Assembly (NCBI RefSeq): GCF_000023325.1
Contig: NC_012785.1
Coordinates: 248,001-312,000 of the forward strand
Direction of reading: 5' to 3'
DNA: 64,000 nucleotides
Source: Kosmotoga olearia TBF 19.5.1
GTDB lineage: Bacteria > Thermotogota > Thermotogae > Petrotogales > Kosmotogaceae
Under the pieces are notes generated by a model. The model saw nothing but the letters and a program-made list of their open reading frames with translations. It was not told the DNA's origin and ran no database searches. Position numbers and translations under genes: made by a program. Below, one piece after another: positions 54,397 to 62,940 of the stretch; the stretch's first letter is position 1; each line of letters starts with the position of its first letter.

Positions 54397-55728
54397 GTGG
54401 CTTATAGTAAGTATTCAAAGAAATACTGGCGAGAGACGCTCCACGCATACCTTTTTCTGCTACCATCGCTCGTAATCCTATCAATATTCGTCTTTTGGCC
54501 GATAGGGTTTTCTCTGGTTCTTAGCTTTTTTAAATGGGACTACACCACCACAGAGAAGTACTTCATAGGATTCGACAACTATAAAGAACTCTTCAGGCTT
54601 TCCTACCCGATAGACATGAACATCTTTTATGCTGCTTTAAACACTGCGATCTACCTAATCACAGCGTTGATCCTGGTAAGATTCTGCTATTTTATCGCTG
54701 GTTTGCTGAGCAAATATTCAAAGCCAGCTAAGATTTATTCAGTGTACTACGGTGTTACCATCTCTCTTGGGGCAATCTACTATATTCTACGCAATATCGT
54801 TGCTAATCTGTCAATGCTGCACATCTGGTTAGGACTGACCTTCTTTGTGATTGCACTGATTTCTATAAAGAAAATCAAGAAAAGCGATGCTCATATTCAG
54901 CTAATGGATTCACGACCTTGGACCAAGATCATCCTCGTCGTCGCTGCTTACCTTTTCTTTTCAATGATTGTTGTACCGAAGAGTTATGACCTTGTAGAGT
55001 ATTTCAAATTGGCTAAAGAAAGTTCAGACTTTTTGAAAGCAATCTATAATACCGTTTATTACGTTATCCTTGCAGTTCCAACCCAGATAGCTCTGGCGCT
55101 CATAATAGCCCTTTTGTTGAACAGGAATATCAAACTCAGGTCTCTGTTCAGAACAGCCTATTTTATTCCATTCGTAACCTCTGTTGTTGCTGTTTCCCTT
55201 GTGTGGCAGTGGATGTTCAACGACCAGTTTGGTTTGATAAACTATGCACTTTCCTGGTTTAACATAGACAAAATAGCCTGGTTGAAAGAGGAAAAATGGA
55301 CGATCCCGACCATTGCCATAGTTTCAGTATGGCAACGGGTGGGATACACAGCCGTTATATTCCTTGCAGGTCTTCAAAATATAGACAGATCATACTACGA
55401 AGCAGCAGAGGTTGATGGAGCTAACAGCTTACAAAAATTCAAGTACATTACCTGGCCGCTGTTATCACCAACAACCTTCTTCATACTAATCATCACGATG
55501 ATCGGTGCATTCAAAGTGTTTGCCCAGATCTTCATTCTTTACCAGGGATTACCAGGCCCCGTCAATAAGAGCGGTTTGACTCTCGTTTATTACGTGTTCG
55601 AAAAATTCTACAATGAACAGCGTATGGGGGTCGCAAGCGCAGCTGCATATGTGTTGTTCATAATAATACTAATATTGACGATGGTACAGTTCAAAATCGG
55701 ACGTTCTCGCGTCCACTACGAGAGTTGA
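54397..55728 (+). CDS. malF: MalF-like sugar ABC transporter permease with extra membrane segments
   Basis: 443 aa. First helix FLLPSLVILSIFVFWPIGFSL and the permease core from about residue 205 (AIYNTVYYVILAVPTQIALALIIALLLN, LFRTAYFIPFVTSVVAVSLVWQWMF) with the EAA loop EAAEVDGANSLQKFKYITWPLL. Residues about 75-195 are an insertion with about three extra hydrophobic segments, including FYAALNTAIYLITALIL, which resembles the following core helix. Starts at GTG with GGGAGGG upstream. No solute-binding protein or ATPase gene is adjacent. Confidence 0.9.
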   Translation: MAYSKYSKKYWRETLHAYLFLLPSLVILSIFVFWPIGFSLVLSFFKWDYTTTEKYFIGFDNYKELFRLSYPIDMNIFYAALNTAIYLITALILVRFCYFIAGLLSKYSKPAKIYSVYYGVTISLGAIYYILRNIVANLSMLHIWLGLTFFVIALISIKKIKKSDAHIQLMDSRPWTKIILVVAAYLFFSMIVVPKSYDLVEYFKLAKESSDFLKAIYNTVYYVILAVPTQIALALIIALLLNRNIKLRSLFRTAYFIPFVTSVVAVSLVWQWMFNDQFGLINYALSWFNIDKIAWLKEEKWTIPTIAIVSVWQRVGYTAVIFLAGLQNIDRSYYEAAEVDGANSLQKFKYITWPLLSPTTFFILIITMIGAFKVFAQIFILYQGLPGPVNKSGLTLVYYVFEKFYNEQRMGVASAAAYVLFIIILILTMVQFKIGRSRVHYES

Positions 55729-55737
55729 GGTGGAAGC

Positions 55738-58152
55738 ATGAAGTATACTACAAAGACATTGATTCAGACTCTTGTTTATCTTATTATCGTTGCTGGTGCG
55801 CTTCTAATGCTGATACCCTTCGCCTGGATGCTTGATACCTCATTCAAAGCCTCCAGCGAAGTTTCCAGCTGGCCTCCAAAGTGGACGACAAAGAATGCAA
55901 AATCAGAGGTTGAATTTCAAACTAAATTGAAATACAAAACAACAGGTGCGGGAATAGACCTCTCATCGCTGAGTTTGAGTGAATTTCGCAATTTTGCAGC
56001 GTTGCTTGGCTCTGCAGCTGGTAAGGATACTCTTGTGGTGATGCTCGACGATGACCCAATACTCAGAGGTACAGTAACCCTCAGGTTAACAGATGAAACC
56101 GGGCAGGCTCCAGCGTATGCAAAGAATATAGACAAAGCCACATATGCTGAAGTCGTCAGTGAATTTGAAGAAGTTAAGTCCAACGCACCCTCTGCATATG
56201 AGAAAGAATTAAGAAACATATTCACCGATAACCCTTCAGATTTTATCGATGATTTCCTTTATGTCGCCGAATTTTCCGATGAAGGCTTCGCGAGACGTGT
56301 AATGTTCGTTGCCAACCTGAGCGCAAGTCTGGAAGGAGCTATAGGCAACCTGAAGCGTGCTGTCGAAACGCCCTTCAAACCGTTCCCGATGGACAACGAT
56401 ACCACAAAAAAGCTTAAAGAAGAACTGACATTAAAAGCTTCCGAGCTTTTTGAGCCTTTCCGTGAGGAGATTTCAAAGGTCGCTACTGATCTTCAATCCA
56501 TGAAGGTCGGGGAAACCAGAGTCATTACCCTTGAGGAAGTCAGGAGCGTTATAACTGCACTCGATAATCTGATCAATGAGGCCAGAAACCTTAAAAACCT
56601 TGTTGTTAAGGAATTAACACCTTTAATTCCTGCAACCGATATGCGCTTAAAACTCTCTTTAAGACAGGTAAGCTCTCTCATAGATGGTGGTGTTATTAAA
56701 AAATTGGAAAACTGGAAAACCCTTCTGGCATTCTACAACAAGGTGAAAGCGTTCTACGTCAGTCAGCAGGTTTTGAGGCTTTCCGGCAGTGAAATCGTTG
56801 GTAGAATAAGGACTGACCAGGAAGTTCACGCGATTTTGATGAAGGAGATTGATAACTGGGGAGCCCCGGATGAACTGAAAACCTATTTGAAAAACAACAT
56901 CACTGAAAAGAATGTGAGAAATTCACTACAGATAATGCTCAGTCACGTGGATTTCGAATATAAAGAGCTATTGTCAAAGTATTTCGATAATCCCACCCAG
57001 GCTTTTAACGGCATTACAGAGATAATAAACCTTTCAAGAGCTGCTCTTGTGTCTCTTAACGATCCGCATTATCAAAATGCAGTTGAAAGCAAAATTGAAA
57101 GTGGTCTGAATTATGATGCTTTCAAGAACATAGCAAAAGAAATAGGGGCTAAAAGCGGCCAATCTCTGGTTATAAACGCGTCTCTTGCTTCTCTTGACAG
57201 ATACGCCAACAAGGTAGATCCCGCCACATTCGGTCGATTGGTCTCAAGAAGATGGAAGGAAACACGCTTGATAGGTGAATTTTCGAAAACCGTTTCTGAT
57301 ACGTTCAGTGAACTTGAAATAGTAAAGAAGCCGGATGAGGTTTACAAGGTCTATTACCGGGGAAGAATAACCAGTGCCGGTACTAAATCTTTCGAAATAA
57401 AGTTCAAAGACCTTTATGCCGTTTGGTTCAAAGACGACAACGTTCAAGGAAAGGTAAAGTACACTGCCAGTGAAGTGTTCAAGAATTTCTGGCAAAACTA
57501 TGTGGATGCATGGAATGCCGCACCCTTTGGAAGGTACTATTTCAACACGGTCTTCGTAGCTGTCAGCACCACGTTCCTTGAAATAATATTTGCAGCAATG
57601 GCTGCCTTTGCCTTTGCGAAGCTTGACTTTTTCGGGAAAAACTTCCTCTTTACCCTTTTCCTCGCCACTATGATGGTGCCGGGAGAAGTCCTTCTGGTCC
57701 CGAATTTTATAACCCTTACGGCCTTCGGATGGATCGATACGTACTACGCCCTTATCGTGCCGTGGGTTGTAAGCGTTTTTGCTATATTTCTTTTAAGACA
57801 GCATTTTATGACGATCCCAGACGAGCTCTTTGATGCCGCAAAAATAGATGGAATGTCAAAGTGGAAGTTCCTCTGGCGGATAATGGTTCCGCTTGCAAAA
57901 CCTGCTGTTATCACAGGTGCACTCCTGAAGTTCGTTGGAAGCTGGAACGCTTTCCTCTGGGTATTGATCGTTACCAAGAGCCCGGAATACAGAACACTGC
58001 CCGTTGGTTTGCAGAACTTCAGTAGCGCAACCGGTACAGAGTACAATCTCTTGATGTCAGCAGCTACCTTCTCCATTGTACCGGTAATAATTCTGTTCCT
58101 TGTAACCCAGAAATACTTCATCGCCGGTATCGCAAGGAGTGGTTTGAAATAA
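55738..58152 (+). CDS. malG: MalG-like sugar ABC transporter permease with a very large extracytoplasmic domain
   Basis: 804 aa against about 280 for ordinary MalG. The first helix (LVYLIIVAGALLMLIPFAWML, residues 12-32) is followed by SFKASSEVSSWPPKW, and the permease resumes at about residue 586 (YVDAWNAAPFGRYYFNTVFVAVSTT) with the EAA loop DAAKIDGMSKWKFLWRIMVPLAKP. The roughly 530 residues between are mostly helical and charged and must lie outside the membrane. Long MalG proteins of this type are, as I recall, known in Thermotoga. Starts 9 bp after malF. Confidence 0.9.
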   Translation: MKYTTKTLIQTLVYLIIVAGALLMLIPFAWMLDTSFKASSEVSSWPPKWTTKNAKSEVEFQTKLKYKTTGAGIDLSSLSLSEFRNFAALLGSAAGKDTLVVMLDDDPILRGTVTLRLTDETGQAPAYAKNIDKATYAEVVSEFEEVKSNAPSAYEKELRNIFTDNPSDFIDDFLYVAEFSDEGFARRVMFVANLSASLEGAIGNLKRAVETPFKPFPMDNDTTKKLKEELTLKASELFEPFREEISKVATDLQSMKVGETRVITLEEVRSVITALDNLINEARNLKNLVVKELTPLIPATDMRLKLSLRQVSSLIDGGVIKKLENWKTLLAFYNKVKAFYVSQQVLRLSGSEIVGRIRTDQEVHAILMKEIDNWGAPDELKTYLKNNITEKNVRNSLQIMLSHVDFEYKELLSKYFDNPTQAFNGITEIINLSRAALVSLNDPHYQNAVESKIESGLNYDAFKNIAKEIGAKSGQSLVINASLASLDRYANKVDPATFGRLVSRRWKETRLIGEFSKTVSDTFSELEIVKKPDEVYKVYYRGRITSAGTKSFEIKFKDLYAVWFKDDNVQGKVKYTASEVFKNFWQNYVDAWNAAPFGRYYFNTVFVAVSTTFLEIIFAAMAAFAFAKLDFFGKNFLFTLFLATMMVPGEVLLVPNFITLTAFGWIDTYYALIVPWVVSVFAIFLLRQHFMTIPDELFDAAKIDGMSKWKFLWRIMVPLAKPAVITGALLKFVGSWNAFLWVLIVTKSPEYRTLPVGLQNFSSATGTEYNLLMSAATFSIVPVIILFLVTQKYFIAGIARSGLK

Positions 58153-58163
58153 GAAGAAAACGA

Positions 58164-58379
58164 GTGTCCTTTGGTGTGATTATTTTCATCACTCTTTTGC
58201 TGTTGCTTACAGTGGTTGCAAACTATCGTGCATATACCAAATATAAGGAAGCCAAACAAAGGCTTCAAGAGGTAGAGAAGCGATATCAGGATTTAACTAA
58301 AGAGCTTGAAATTAAAGAGAAGGAACTTGAAGCTCTCAGAAATTTTATAGAGCAAAACACCGCGAGGGAAGAGGAATGA
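58164..58379 (+). CDS. Small single-pass protein with coiled coil
   Basis: 71 aa: one N-terminal helix (FGVIIFITLLLLLTVVANYRAY) and a coiled coil (EAKQRLQEVEKRYQDLTKELEIKEKELEAL). The layout is like FtsB/FtsL but the sequence is too short to assign. GTG start without a clear ribosome-binding site. It overlaps the methyltransferase by 4 bp, which supports it as a real gene. Confidence 0.6.
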   Translation: MSFGVIIFITLLLLLTVVANYRAYTKYKEAKQRLQEVEKRYQDLTKELEIKEKELEALRNFIEQNTAREEE

Positions 58380-59161
58380 CTTTTATAGTTACAACCTCAC
58401 ATAAACCCGATGCAAAAATCGCTGCCAGGGCAAAAGACCTGGCAGCTAAGCTTGGGGTTCCTTACGTTTCGCGCCGAAGGTTAAAAGATTATCTAAAATT
58501 AAAACCTGTTGACTTTTATTATGTTCTGGATAGGAACGGTCAGCTATCTATAAGTTACGACAACCAGAGATTCTTTTTTCACCCATCTATGGCCAAGCTG
58601 AGACTTAAAAATTTTCGGGACGGTCAGCGAGATCACCTTATCGAAAGCCTTGAACTAAAAGGTAATGAATTGATACTGGACACAACCTTTGGACTCGGTA
58701 GCGAAGCAATATTGATGGCACATTTTCTGACACAGGGAAAGGTGATAGGGCTCGAGGCATCACCCCACATATACAGAGTGGTGAAGCATGGACTTGAACA
58801 TTACCCGTTCCAGTATCAATGGATGTATGATGCAGTATCGAAAATTATTCTGATAAACGCGGATCTTAAAAAGTTCATACGGAAGGTTGCAGACGGTGTT
58901 TATGACATCGTTTATTGTGACCCGATGTTTGAGGTCCCCCAATACAGTTCGAGCTCTTTGAATCCGTTGAGACCTTTTGCTGTTTACAATCCCATTAACG
59001 AAGAAGATGTACTCGAGATGTTGAGAATAGCCAAGAAACGAGTTGTCTTGAAAACCCGCAATACCGATAGTCTCTTTGATTCATTCAAAACCATAAAGTT
59101 CGACAGAATATCGGGAGGTAAAAGCAGCGGCGTTTTGTATGGAGTGATAGAGAAGAAATGA
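58376..59161 (+). CDS. Class I SAM-dependent methyltransferase, RsmJ-like
   Basis: 261 aa. The N-terminal part (VTTSHKPDAKIAARAKDLAAKLGVPYVSRRRLKDYLK) and the SAM-binding core ILDTTFGLGSEAILMAHFL with GLEASPHIYRVVKHGLEHYP are followed by IVYCDPMFEVPQ, similar to the DPMFP motif of RsmJ (16S rRNA m2G1516). rRNA methylation is inferred, not proven. Good GAGGGAAGAGG site; overlaps miaA by 4 bp. Confidence 0.8.
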   Translation: MTFIVTTSHKPDAKIAARAKDLAAKLGVPYVSRRRLKDYLKLKPVDFYYVLDRNGQLSISYDNQRFFFHPSMAKLRLKNFRDGQRDHLIESLELKGNELILDTTFGLGSEAILMAHFLTQGKVIGLEASPHIYRVVKHGLEHYPFQYQWMYDAVSKIILINADLKKFIRKVADGVYDIVYCDPMFEVPQYSSSSLNPLRPFAVYNPINEEDVLEMLRIAKKRVVLKTRNTDSLFDSFKTIKFDRISGGKSSGVLYGVIEKK

Positions 59162-60084
59162 AGATACCAATGATATTAGGGGCAACAGCTGTCGGTAAAA
59201 CACAATTTCTGGTAAAACTCGCTTCATTAATTCCAATAGAGGTAGTATCCGTTGATTCAAGGCAGATATATAGATACATGGATATTGGGACAGCAAAACC
59301 TACACGGGAAGAACTTTCAAAATTAAAACATCATGTTATAGACGTTGTAGATCCGGACGAAGATTTCAATGTTTTTGAATACCGTAAAATTGCTCTGAAA
59401 GCCATGGACGAGATTGTCAAGAAAGGGAGAATCCCCGTTTTTGCTGGGGGAAGTGGTCTTTATGCTGAAACACTGATGAAAGGGATAGTAGAAAATGTTC
59501 CACGAAATGATAAAGTCAGGGAAGCATTGAAAACGCTTGAAGTGAATGCTCCAGGATCTTTGAGAAAACTCCTCGAAAAAGTGGATCATGAAGCCTACGA
59601 AAAGATTCATCCAAACGATTTGAAAAGAACTATCCGGTATCTTGAAGTGTTTTTTACCACCGGGAAAACATTAACGTCACTTCAGAAAATACATAAATGC
59701 TCAAATCAATTCACTGTTATAATATTAGAAAGAGATAGAAGAGAACTTGCCGAAAGAATTGAGAACCGTGTCGATAAAATGGTCGAATCGGGGTTGATCG
59801 AGGAAGTAGTAAGGTTAAAAGAAATGGGTTACACCCGTGAGTTGAATTCCCAGCAAACGATCGGTTATGCGGAGATCTGGAGCTACCTTGAAGGGGAGGT
59901 CACTTTAGAAAGAGCCACGGAGCTCATAAAACGAAATACAAGACGTTTTGCGAGACGCCAGATTATCTGGTTCAGACGGTACAAAGATGCAAAACGAATC
60001 AGTCTTTCTGAAACCAATGAGAATGATATCTTGAGTCTTTTGAAGGAAGACATTCTTAATGTTTGGGGGGGTAAATATGGCTGA
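59158..60084 (+). CDS. miaA: tRNA dimethylallyltransferase
   Basis: 308 aa. P-loop GATAVGKT at 8-15, VVSVDSRQIYRYMDIGTAKP, HHVIDVVDPDEDFNVFEYRK, AGGSGLYAETLMKG and NTRRFARRQIIWFRR. Adds the isopentenyl group to A37 of tRNAs. Its last 8 bp overlap hfq, a classic miaA-hfq-hflX arrangement. Confidence 0.96.
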   Translation: MKIPMILGATAVGKTQFLVKLASLIPIEVVSVDSRQIYRYMDIGTAKPTREELSKLKHHVIDVVDPDEDFNVFEYRKIALKAMDEIVKKGRIPVFAGGSGLYAETLMKGIVENVPRNDKVREALKTLEVNAPGSLRKLLEKVDHEAYEKIHPNDLKRTIRYLEVFFTTGKTLTSLQKIHKCSNQFTVIILERDRRELAERIENRVDKMVESGLIEEVVRLKEMGYTRELNSQQTIGYAEIWSYLEGEVTLERATELIKRNTRRFARRQIIWFRRYKDAKRISLSETNENDILSLLKEDILNVWGGKYG

Positions 60085-60316
60085 AAAATTCAATCTTCAG
60101 GATCGTTTCCTGAATCTCTTGAGGATCAACAAGATCGAGGTTAAGATTTTCCTTGAAGGTGGGTTTCAAACGAAGGGAATCGTTCGTTCCTTTGATAATT
60201 TTACGGTTCTCCTTGAGACCGGCCAGGAACAGACACTGATTTACAAGCACGCGATAAAGATGATGATCCCACAGAGATACGTTAAGCTGGCTGTCCAGAA
60301 TAAGAAGGAGGGGTAG
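60077..60316 (+). CDS. hfq: RNA chaperone Hfq
   Basis: 79 aa. Sm1 motif FLNLLRINKIEVKIFLEGGFQTKGIVRSFDNFTVLL and Sm2-like IYKHAIKMMIPQ (YKHA corresponds to the usual YKHAIS). ATG at 60077 with GGGGGG upstream. Lies between miaA and hflX. Confidence 0.95.
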   Translation: MAEKFNLQDRFLNLLRINKIEVKIFLEGGFQTKGIVRSFDNFTVLLETGQEQTLIYKHAIKMMIPQRYVKLAVQNKKEG

Positions 60317-60320
60317 CGTA

Positions 60321-61571
60321 ATAGAGGTAAAATCGATAATTATAGCGGTTTTTAATCCAACGGAACGAAGATTAAAAGATGAGATTCTTGATGAATTAGA
60401 GGATTTAGCAGAAACCCTTGGATATATTGTTGTGGATAAAATCATCCAGAACCTTGATAAACCTGATAACCGCCGTTATTTTGGAAAGGGAAAGCTCGAA
60501 CAGGTTAAAAAGATAGTATCGTTCAAGAATATATCAGTCGTAATAACTCGCCATAATCTCACACCTTCCCAGAAAAAGAATCTTGAGAGTTTTTTAGAGG
60601 TTAAGGTTCTTGACAGAACACAGGTAATTCTTGAGATCTTTAAAAAGCATGCTGTTACTAGAGAAGGAAAACTGGAAGTGGAACTTGCAAGGCTGAAGTA
60701 CGAGCTCCCATCTTTGAAAGGAAAAGGAACCTCTCTATCAAACACTGGAGCTGGAATAGGTACAAGAGGACCCGGTGAAAAGATACTGGAAAGAGATAGA
60801 AGATTGGCTCTGAAAAGAATAACGGTTCTCCAAAAAGAACTTATAAAACAAAGGAAAGTACGGGAGGTTATTAGAAAGAAACGCCAACGGAATTCAATTC
60901 CCGTAGTTTCTTTCGTGGGATATACGAATGTTGGAAAGTCTTCACTGATTTCGGCGCTAACAGGCGCTGATCTATTGGTTGAAAATCAGTTGTTTTCTAC
61001 TTTAGATGTTAAAACGTGCCGGTTGAAACTACCAAGCGGCAGAAGGGTACTAATATCTGACACGGTTGGATTTATAAGGGAACTCCCGCAGGAATTGATA
61101 CAGTCTTTTAAATCCACCCTGGAAGAAGCAAAGTTTTCGGATTTACTCGTTGTAGTGCTGGACGCTTCTGACCGTTATTTAGATGAGAAACTGGAGATTA
61201 TCAATTCAACGTTAAGAGACATAGGTGCGGAAAATGTTCCAAAACTGAATGTGATCAACAAAATCGACAAATGTACCGGAGAACGATTAAAGGAACTCGG
61301 GAATAGTTTTCCTGATGCGGTCTTTGTAAGTGCTGTTTTGAAGTACAATCTCGATGAATTGAAAGAGAAAATAGATATAGTGCTCAGCCAGAGTTTTCGG
61401 AAATACAAACTGGTTGTCCCTCCAGAAAAACTCGGCGAGTTTTTGAAGGTTCGGGATGAAATAAAAGTGATATCTCAGGAATGTTATGGGGATTCGTTGA
61501 TCGTTGTATATAAAGCTCCGGAAAGAATTCATAAAAAGCTCGTTTCTTTTATCGGGGAGGGAGTTAAATGA
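60321..61571 (+). CDS. hflX: GTPase HflX, probably with an ATA start codon
   Basis: About 416 aa ribosome-splitting GTPase. The N-terminal domain reads IEVKSIIIAVFNPTERRL, then DRTQVILEIF, GTRGPGEKILERDRR, and the G domain with GYTNVGKSS near residue 200, DTVGFIRELP and NKIDK. In-frame codons run open from a stop at 60264, but there is no ATG, GTG or TTG until GTG 60432, which would remove 37 conserved N-terminal residues. AAGGAGGGG (60305-60313) is placed 7 nt before ATA 60321, 4 bp after the hfq stop, so ATA is the best start. Overlaps the next gene by 4 bp. Confidence 0.9.
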   Translation: MEVKSIIIAVFNPTERRLKDEILDELEDLAETLGYIVVDKIIQNLDKPDNRRYFGKGKLEQVKKIVSFKNISVVITRHNLTPSQKKNLESFLEVKVLDRTQVILEIFKKHAVTREGKLEVELARLKYELPSLKGKGTSLSNTGAGIGTRGPGEKILERDRRLALKRITVLQKELIKQRKVREVIRKKRQRNSIPVVSFVGYTNVGKSSLISALTGADLLVENQLFSTLDVKTCRLKLPSGRRVLISDTVGFIRELPQELIQSFKSTLEEAKFSDLLVVVLDASDRYLDEKLEIINSTLRDIGAENVPKLNVINKIDKCTGERLKELGNSFPDAVFVSAVLKYNLDELKEKIDIVLSQSFRKYKLVVPPEKLGEFLKVRDEIKVISQECYGDSLIVVYKAPERIHKKLVSFIGEGVK

Positions 61572-62581
61572 AACTGCATAAACAGGTTTTGATCCTTTTA
61601 CTATCATTTTTATTCCTATCCAGTTTTCTTATTGCCGGCTATCTGAAATTTCCGTTGAATAGAAAAATTGAGGTTACCGGTTATTTCGGAGAATATCGTG
61701 GCCCTTCACGTGACTTACAATTTGCAGCACATTTTCATAAAGGAATCGATTTTTCAACCGGAGGTGTAACAGGATTAGATGTAATGGCTCCCGAGAATGG
61801 ATATATTGACTATTTCGAGTTGAACCATCCACTCTATGGTAATATTCTTGTTCTAGCTTTGCCAGAAGTAGAAAATCCTTATACCAGTAAAAAAGGCGTA
61901 AAGGTACTGTTTTGTCATCTTGAAAGTATCGGTGCTGAAGGAACATTGGCCGGAAGAAAATTAAGGATGATTTACGAGAAAATCCAAGGCACTTACGGTG
62001 AAGCCTATGTTAAAGTAAAATTCGACCCGGAAGAAATAACCTTTAGAAGGGGAGACGTTGTTGCTAAAAGCGGTGATACAGGTGGAGTTCCTCCTCACCT
62101 ACACGTGGAAGTAAGGGATATGGACGAAGTGCTGATAATGAATCCGGGCTTCTTCTTTGATCTTGAATACGAGCGTACAGAAGTAAAAATAATGGAATTG
62201 AAAGTGGGAAACAAAAAATACGACTTGAGCGAGCATCCTCTGGTTGAGATTGGAAAATTTTCACCCATCGTTCTTCACACGATCATCAAACTAAGGCATC
62301 CCATAAACCCAAAAAGCATTAAGCTGTACATAGACGATAAACTGATCTATGGAATTGATTTTGAATACCTTAAATTAGAGCACTATGACGCTGTTAATGA
62401 AATATATGTGAATTCCACCCCTTCGGATTATTGGTTTAACCTTAAAAGTAACGCAAACCTCGATATTGTCGTTAATTACTGGGATAGAATAGACCTTTCT
62501 GATCCTAAAGATGCTCTCATAGTTGTTGAAGACCACTGGGGAAACAAATCTGAAGTAACATTCAAAATCGTTGGGAGATGA
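61568..62581 (+). CDS. M23-family peptidoglycan metallopeptidase
   Basis: 337 aa, secreted or membrane-anchored by an N-terminal signal segment (VLILLLSFLFLSSFLIAGYL). Zinc motifs: HFHKGIDFS near residue 56 (HxxxD) and PPHLHVEVRD near residue 178 (HxH). The C-terminal 140 residues form a beta-rich region with no known motif. Overlaps hflX by 4 bp. Confidence 0.9.
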   Translation: MKLHKQVLILLLSFLFLSSFLIAGYLKFPLNRKIEVTGYFGEYRGPSRDLQFAAHFHKGIDFSTGGVTGLDVMAPENGYIDYFELNHPLYGNILVLALPEVENPYTSKKGVKVLFCHLESIGAEGTLAGRKLRMIYEKIQGTYGEAYVKVKFDPEEITFRRGDVVAKSGDTGGVPPHLHVEVRDMDEVLIMNPGFFFDLEYERTEVKIMELKVGNKKYDLSEHPLVEIGKFSPIVLHTIIKLRHPINPKSIKLYIDDKLIYGIDFEYLKLEHYDAVNEIYVNSTPSDYWFNLKSNANLDIVVNYWDRIDLSDPKDALIVVEDHWGNKSEVTFKIVGR

Positions 62582-62587
62582 TGGGAC

Positions 62588-62914
62588 ATGTTTTTTAAAC
62601 GAAAGAAAAAAGGAAAAGACATCAACAAAAATCCCTTTTATAATAATGGCGACACCCTGGTTATCTATTTTAAGTGCACAAAGTGTGGAGAAGTATTCAG
62701 GAGTCATTTACGAAAATTCTATGACATCCATGTAAATTACGAGCGCTCCGGAGGTGCTTATCGCTTAGATAAAGAATTCATTGGAAGCAAATGCCAGAAC
62801 AGGATAAATATTTACGCGGATTTTACAAGAACATTCAAACCCATTTCTTTTGATATAATAGGTGGGCGGTTCATTTCTAAAGAAGAATACGAACGTGAAA
62901 GTCAACAAACATAG
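62588..62914 (+). CDS. Hypothetical protein with one CxxC knuckle
   Basis: 108 aa, basic start ([11 protein letters not shown]). [17 protein letters not shown] near residue 30 is a zinc-knuckle-like CxxC, with one further Cys (SKCQN) near residue 70. Not assigned to a family. Six bp after the peptidase gene and 26 bp before metK. Confidence 0.65.
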   Translation: MFFKRKKKGKDINKNPFYNNGDTLVIYFKCTKCGEVFRSHLRKFYDIHVNYERSGGAYRLDKEFIGSKCQNRINIYADFTRTFKPISFDIIGGRFISKEEYERESQQT

Positions 62915-62940
62915 AATTACAGATAAAAGGAGGAACGCTG

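Noticed and set aside
62915-62940. SAM riboswitch upstream of metK
   Set aside because: Only 26 bp separate metK from the preceding gene, too short for a known SAM riboswitch, and none of its motifs is present.
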